35,430 nt of DNA from an uncultured Prevotella sp. GTDB lineage: Bacteria > Bacteroidota > Bacteroidia > Bacteroidales > Bacteroidaceae. The stretch spans positions 1 to 35,430 of the forward strand of contig CAJKQX010000020.1 in the NCBI GenBank assembly GCA_905202125.1, read 5' to 3'. The translations under genes were made by a program, and so were the position numbers. Position 1 is the stretch's first letter. Every line of letters begins with the position of its first letter. Shown here one piece after another: positions 33,301-35,430 of this stretch. The notes beneath the pieces are model-generated. The model worked only from the letters and a program-made list of their open reading frames with translations. It had not been told where the DNA came from and did no database searches.

Positions 33301-33718
33301 TAGTGACGTGAGCAGAGTGTACGGCGAACTGTTCTTCTGGCGCTCGGCGTTCACACCCAACGAGGTGGGAGCCCTTGTAGACGGCAAGATGCTGAAATCG
33401 AGCCTTGAGATATATTCTCCTCTCACAGACGTTCAGCCCGGCAAGATAGACAACCTCGCCCAGAGCACCAATGCCGCCGAGTACATAGACAATGCCTCAA
33501 CCGGCATCGCCGCGGTGGAGACATCCGGCAACGGCCATCTTCAGGTGACGGTTCAGCATGGCGTTCTCACCGTCTTCACCGATGCAGCAGTCAAGGTCAC
33601 GGTATCGACAGTTGATGGCCGGACGGTCTTTGGCGGCACGATAGACGGTCGCAAGGATATCTCCGGACTGAACAGAGGTGTGTATGTGGTGAACGACAAG
33701 AAAGTAGTGATCAATTGA
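30329..33718 (+). CDS. Large secreted SGNH/GDSL-type hydrolase with T9SS sorting tail
   Basis: The 1129-residue protein has a signal peptide of about 22 residues (ending ASGQ). Two related segments follow (about 28-235 and 250-470), both starting with a (M)YLDFGQDDVESRGH- or IDMGETANDSRGH-like pattern and containing ATEDY. An Ig-like or SusE-like middle part (about 475-665) precedes an SGNH hydrolase domain: FGSSVANG with nucleophile Ser675, GLSMGNEG with Asn747, and DNAHP with Asp835 and His838. A LamG-like domain (about 880-1040) follows, then a C-terminal tail (STVDGRTVFGG, GLNRGVYVVNDKKVVIN) typical of type IX secretion sorting domains. It probably deacylates a polysaccharide outside the cell; substrate unknown. 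The block I GDS is GSS here. Confidence 0.82.
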   Translation: MRLNRFFLFALMALCGMCTASGQNVVQTMYLDFGQDDVESRGHTTKGADTNGHYWTNVTTSSNNYSFPGTSYDIVNSQNEATGYSVFVNTRFMSNGRSGGGGLMSPSADLLGDLAVETATEDYFFVESFQYFNFITFRGLDKNKGYKFYSFGSRVTEQVRAAQFTFSGENIWSGIHQMSGKGIGDGGYNGNNNNILESGVVFPDKDGNITFAMTTTSANIMVHINAMKIEEIDGLQRPNTNLTLAQRIYIDMGETANDSRGHQTVGADANGNYWNNFTSGKASSNQIPKGTKLNLVNSDNAASGFTAETLQMMETNGVNAGGLNNPLAENLGDLAIQTATEDYVWINDNNSREIRFSGLNTANCYKFYVFGCRIVDEGTDRHSFYTFTGQNTWTGGLTTTGRGIGGYDKDNKLVQGNVRNVAVSDYMYPDKDGNITFNVKRERGMAHFNIIKIEEYTGGLRPTDSPEYKHVTVTGTASENGADVAMHQVQPSDTYTGIFEAYLKLQPGTYSLKCLTTDDKEITLGQGEKDGLVAADGAPFGVTEEQVVRMRYDSKNNELTVTPIELYVKGNIVPANTKLEYVGNGKWQSEVALDEGSVYLFSDKYFYFAFNNDDMLAVKRLAGSRTRMAMPSEGFNVENIRLNRGTYTLGLDMSGYEFTIDAPIDPLKISVFGSSVANGQGADNNRGYAYMYGYNLHRRYARHLSDYDFYTSGVAIGGNTTVNLLNRYDEMIHDFGRYVIIGLSMGNEGLHEASNKQTVFDQFSNNMLTLINKIREDGKIPVVMNNYTRGDYNTMDYTYIKRMNLLIHEWDVPSVNTLGAIDDGQGHWADGYMRDNAHPTTAGHTEFCCAITPSLFDALAAGKPQPVRDMTTGMTLSGTNVVEFTGESSVHPYTVSVRFKGGDAGRVLTVNNTTNTSFGSIAVNADGCLEYTSHKGEKLVSAIPVNDNEWHTVTLTQYYAQKRTLMYVDKKSAGELTENVAPGRIVVGDADSDVSRVYGELFFWRSAFTPNEVGALVDGKMLKSSLEIYSPLTDVQPGKIDNLAQSTNAAEYIDNASTGIAAVETSGNGHLQVTVQHGVLTVFTDAAVKVTVSTVDGRTVFGGTIDGRKDISGLNRGVYVVNDKKVVIN

Positions 33719-34156
33719 TTTCTTACCTGCATTATTCATAGAATTTCCTGCTACGAATCCCAAATGGCTGCACCTCAGCGAAGTGCTCACTCTTTCTCTT
33801 TGAAAGTAGGGTTCACTACATTCTGCATCGGCATCGTCGTGCTTTCGCTGATGCACAGCCATCCGGTATTCTCGCAACGGAATCCTATGAATAATGCAGG
33901 CCTATTCTTTTTTTATAATATCTGCGAAAAACCGCACTTTGATTGGATATTTCATGCGGCTTTTGAAACGTTGAAACGAGTAAATAAAAGCAATAAATAG
34001 TTAGTATGTATTAAAATATGTTTTATTATTGTACTTAAATTCCTAAAAAATCGCTTTTTACTCCGAATAATTTGGTCGGTATTCATTCTTTTTACTACTT
34101 TTGTCCTTGATAAGTCGTAGAAGACTATATTTTAAAAACAACTAACAAATTAAAAG
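33719..34156. other. Intergenic region before the OmpA-family gene
   Basis: The 438 bases hold no convincing gene; a 78-codon frame at 33764-34000 has no conserved feature. CCGCA (33932-33936) and TGCGG (33955-33959) followed by CTTTT may form a weak terminator. The OmpA-family promoter lies at 34071-34103. Confidence 0.55.
34071..34103 (+). promoter_or_regulatory. Strong promoter of the OmpA-family gene
   Basis: TTTG (34071-34074), a 21-base spacer and TACTTTTG (34096-34103) match the Bacteroidetes consensus well. The 5' leader would be about 45 bases and A/T-rich, typical of highly expressed outer-membrane protein genes. Confidence 0.65.
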
Positions 34157-35308
34157 ATGAAGAAAGTTTGTTTATTTCTTACAGCAGCTCTTCTTTCTCT
34201 CTCAGCATCCGCTCAGACAGTGAAAGAAAGCAAAACATTTGACAATTTCTACATTGGTATTAACGGTGGTGTTGCCACAGCAACAACAGGTCACGCTTGG
34301 CTGAAAGACCTTCAGCCTAACTTTGGCGTACGTATTGGTCGCAATTTCACACCGGTATTCGGTCTTGCTGTTGAGAGCAACGCCTATTTCAAGAATACCA
34401 ATGGTTTCACAACAGGTACTCTTGTCAACGGTCTCAACACATCATTGCTTGGAACAGTTAATTTCAGCAACTGGTTCGGTGGATACAAAGGTGAGCCGCG
34501 TCTGTTTGAGGTTTCGGCTGTTTACGGTTTCGGTTGGGGTCATATCTTCGGCTCTCCTACCGAGTATTACAAGACCGATATGCTCACATCCAAAGCAGGC
34601 CTTGATTTCGCATTCAACCTGGGCTCAAAGAAAGCATGGCAGTTGTATATCGAGCCGGCAATCGTATATTCGCTCAACGGCAATGGCTATGATGGCGTGA
34701 AATACAACATCAACCGCTCGATGGTTCAGCTCAACGCCGGTATCGTTTACAAATTCAAGAATTCCAACGGCACACACAATTTCTCTATCGCCGAACTCCG
34801 CGACCAGTCTGAAATCGACGCTCTCAATTCTCAGATCAACAGCCTGCGCGGTAATCTGAACGATAAGGACGCCGAACTCGCTAACAAAGACCGTCAGATC
34901 TCCGATCTTCAGAACGCTCTCAAGGAGTGCCAGAACAAGAAACCGGTGAAGGAATATGTGAAACCGGCTACTGCCACCAACCTCCAGCCCACAGTATTGT
35001 TCCGTCAGGGCAAGAGCGTGATCGATGCTGCACAGTATGCACCTATCGAGCTCATCGCAACATACATGAAGAATCATCCCGATGCTAAAGTTGAAATCAA
35101 GGGCTACGCTTCTCCCGAAGGTTCTGCCGAACTCAATCAGAAACTCTCTGAGGCTCGTGCAAACGCAGTCAAGAAAGCACTCGTAAAGAAATACAAGATC
35201 TCTGCCGACCGTCTCACAACCGTAGGTATGGGTGCAACAGACAAGCTCTTCGAGCAGGTTGAGTTCAACCGCGTTGCTACATTCAACGATCAGACAAAGG
35301 CTGAATAA
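34157..35308 (+). CDS. OmpA-family outer-membrane protein
   Basis: The 383-residue protein has a 19-residue signal peptide (ending LSASA before Q). Residues 25-205 form an eight-stranded-type barrel (YIGINGGVATATTGHAW, FGVRIGRNFTPVFGLAVE, LFEVSAVYGFGWGH, LNAGIVYKFKN). A short coiled coil follows at about 215-260 (DALNSQINSLRGNLNDKDAEL), then a C-terminal OmpA domain (about 275-380) with VEIKGYASPEGSAELNQKLSEARANAVKKAL, which binds peptidoglycan and ties the outer membrane to the wall. Codon use is more regular than in the neighbours, suggesting high expression; with its strong promoter and terminator it looks like a major porin-like protein. Confidence 0.93.
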   Translation: MKKVCLFLTAALLSLSASAQTVKESKTFDNFYIGINGGVATATTGHAWLKDLQPNFGVRIGRNFTPVFGLAVESNAYFKNTNGFTTGTLVNGLNTSLLGTVNFSNWFGGYKGEPRLFEVSAVYGFGWGHIFGSPTEYYKTDMLTSKAGLDFAFNLGSKKAWQLYIEPAIVYSLNGNGYDGVKYNINRSMVQLNAGIVYKFKNSNGTHNFSIAELRDQSEIDALNSQINSLRGNLNDKDAELANKDRQISDLQNALKECQNKKPVKEYVKPATATNLQPTVLFRQGKSVIDAAQYAPIELIATYMKNHPDAKVEIKGYASPEGSAELNQKLSEARANAVKKALVKKYKISADRLTTVGMGATDKLFEQVEFNRVATFNDQTKAE

Positions 35309-35339
35309 TTTAATTTAGTTTAATTATATTATTTTTAAG

Positions 35340-35373
35340 GCTGTATCAACATTTTGTTGGTGCAGCTTTTTTT
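35340..35373 (+). terminator. Terminator of the OmpA-family gene
   Basis: GCTGTATCAAC (35340-35350) pairs with GTTGGTGCAGC (35356-35366), allowing a G-U pair and one mismatch, followed by seven T. It lies 31 bases after the stop codon. Confidence 0.8.
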
Positions 35374-35375
35374 AT

Positions 35376-35430
35376 CCCAAATCGGTCATTAGACCGACAA
35401 TGGGCATGAATGATGGTTATCGTATTGTCT
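35376..35430. mobile_element. MITE-like repeat element, copy 3 (inverted, cut by window end)
   Basis: The sequence CCCAAATCGGTCATTAGACC onward is the reverse complement of the right end of copies 1 and 2, with a few changes over 55 bases. It begins two bases after the T run of the OmpA terminator, and TTAA is not seen at this edge. The rest lies beyond the window. The small frame starting MGMND (35404 onward on this strand) is again present. Confidence 0.75.

Noticed and set aside
33764..34000. 78-codon frame before the OmpA-family gene
   Set aside because: The sequence lacks conserved features, and no promoter or ribosome site supports it. The hydrophobic stretch is not convincing as a signal peptide.

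Overview
The window reads as a chromosomal segment of a Bacteroidales bacterium, most likely from the Muribaculaceae or a close relative; the family-level call is inference. The evidence is: promoters of the Bacteroidetes type (TTTG, about 20 bases, TAnnTTTG) in many intergenic gaps; few Shine-Dalgarno sequences; a C-terminal type IX secretion (T9SS) sorting tail on one exported protein; an AguA/AguB agmatine pathway; a KorDABC-type ferredoxin oxidoreductase; and a pheA / aminotransferase / DAHP synthase-chorismate mutase / tyrA cluster in the order I remember from Bacteroides. No tRNA, rRNA, phage or CRISPR locus was seen.

Layout: 1-861 is a non-coding stretch with promoter-like motifs and a 198-bp repeat element. 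862-2856 holds aguA-aguB (agmatine to putrescine). On the minus strand, 8019-2912 holds a giant three-part protein (GT2-like glycosyltransferase, HIT/GalT-like nucleotidyltransferase, SpoIID domain) followed by an AmpG-like MFS permease, behind a strong promoter whose spacer carries a palindrome. 8303-10734 is an ECF sigma operon: sigma factor, single-pass membrane protein (probable anti-sigma), small secreted protein, outer-membrane barrel. 10735-11481 is non-coding with a degenerate 22-bp tandem array. 11482-17082 runs in one direction: NfeD-like protein, SPFH protein, a divergent UDP-GlcNAc 2-epimerase homologue lacking key residues, an SDR, a SIMPL protein and a MATE pump. A minus-strand outer-membrane barrel protein (17174-17932) and a TPR protein (18226-19107) follow.

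19161-23605 is the phenylalanine/tyrosine operon. It starts with what looks like a classical attenuator: a 26-residue leader peptide with eight consecutive Phe/Tyr codons, an antiterminator segment and a strong hairpin just before pheA. pheA, an aminotransferase, DAHP synthase/chorismate mutase and tyrA follow, with an exo/endonuclease/phosphatase-family gene coupled at the end. An intergenic 22-bp GTAC-rich tandem array lies inside this operon. Then come ffh, folD, a GTG-start mini-TPR gene and the four-subunit 2-oxoacid:ferredoxin oxidoreductase (27253-29875). A second copy of the 198-bp element lies before a large secreted SGNH hydrolase gene (30329-33718). The window ends with an abundant-type OmpA-family protein and a third, inverted and cut-off copy of the element.

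The most notable points are the Phe/Tyr attenuator, the MITE-like 198-bp element present three times next to gene starts or terminators, and the GT / HIT-like / SpoIID fusion paired with an AmpG-like permease, which may be an undescribed cell-wall glycan recycling route.
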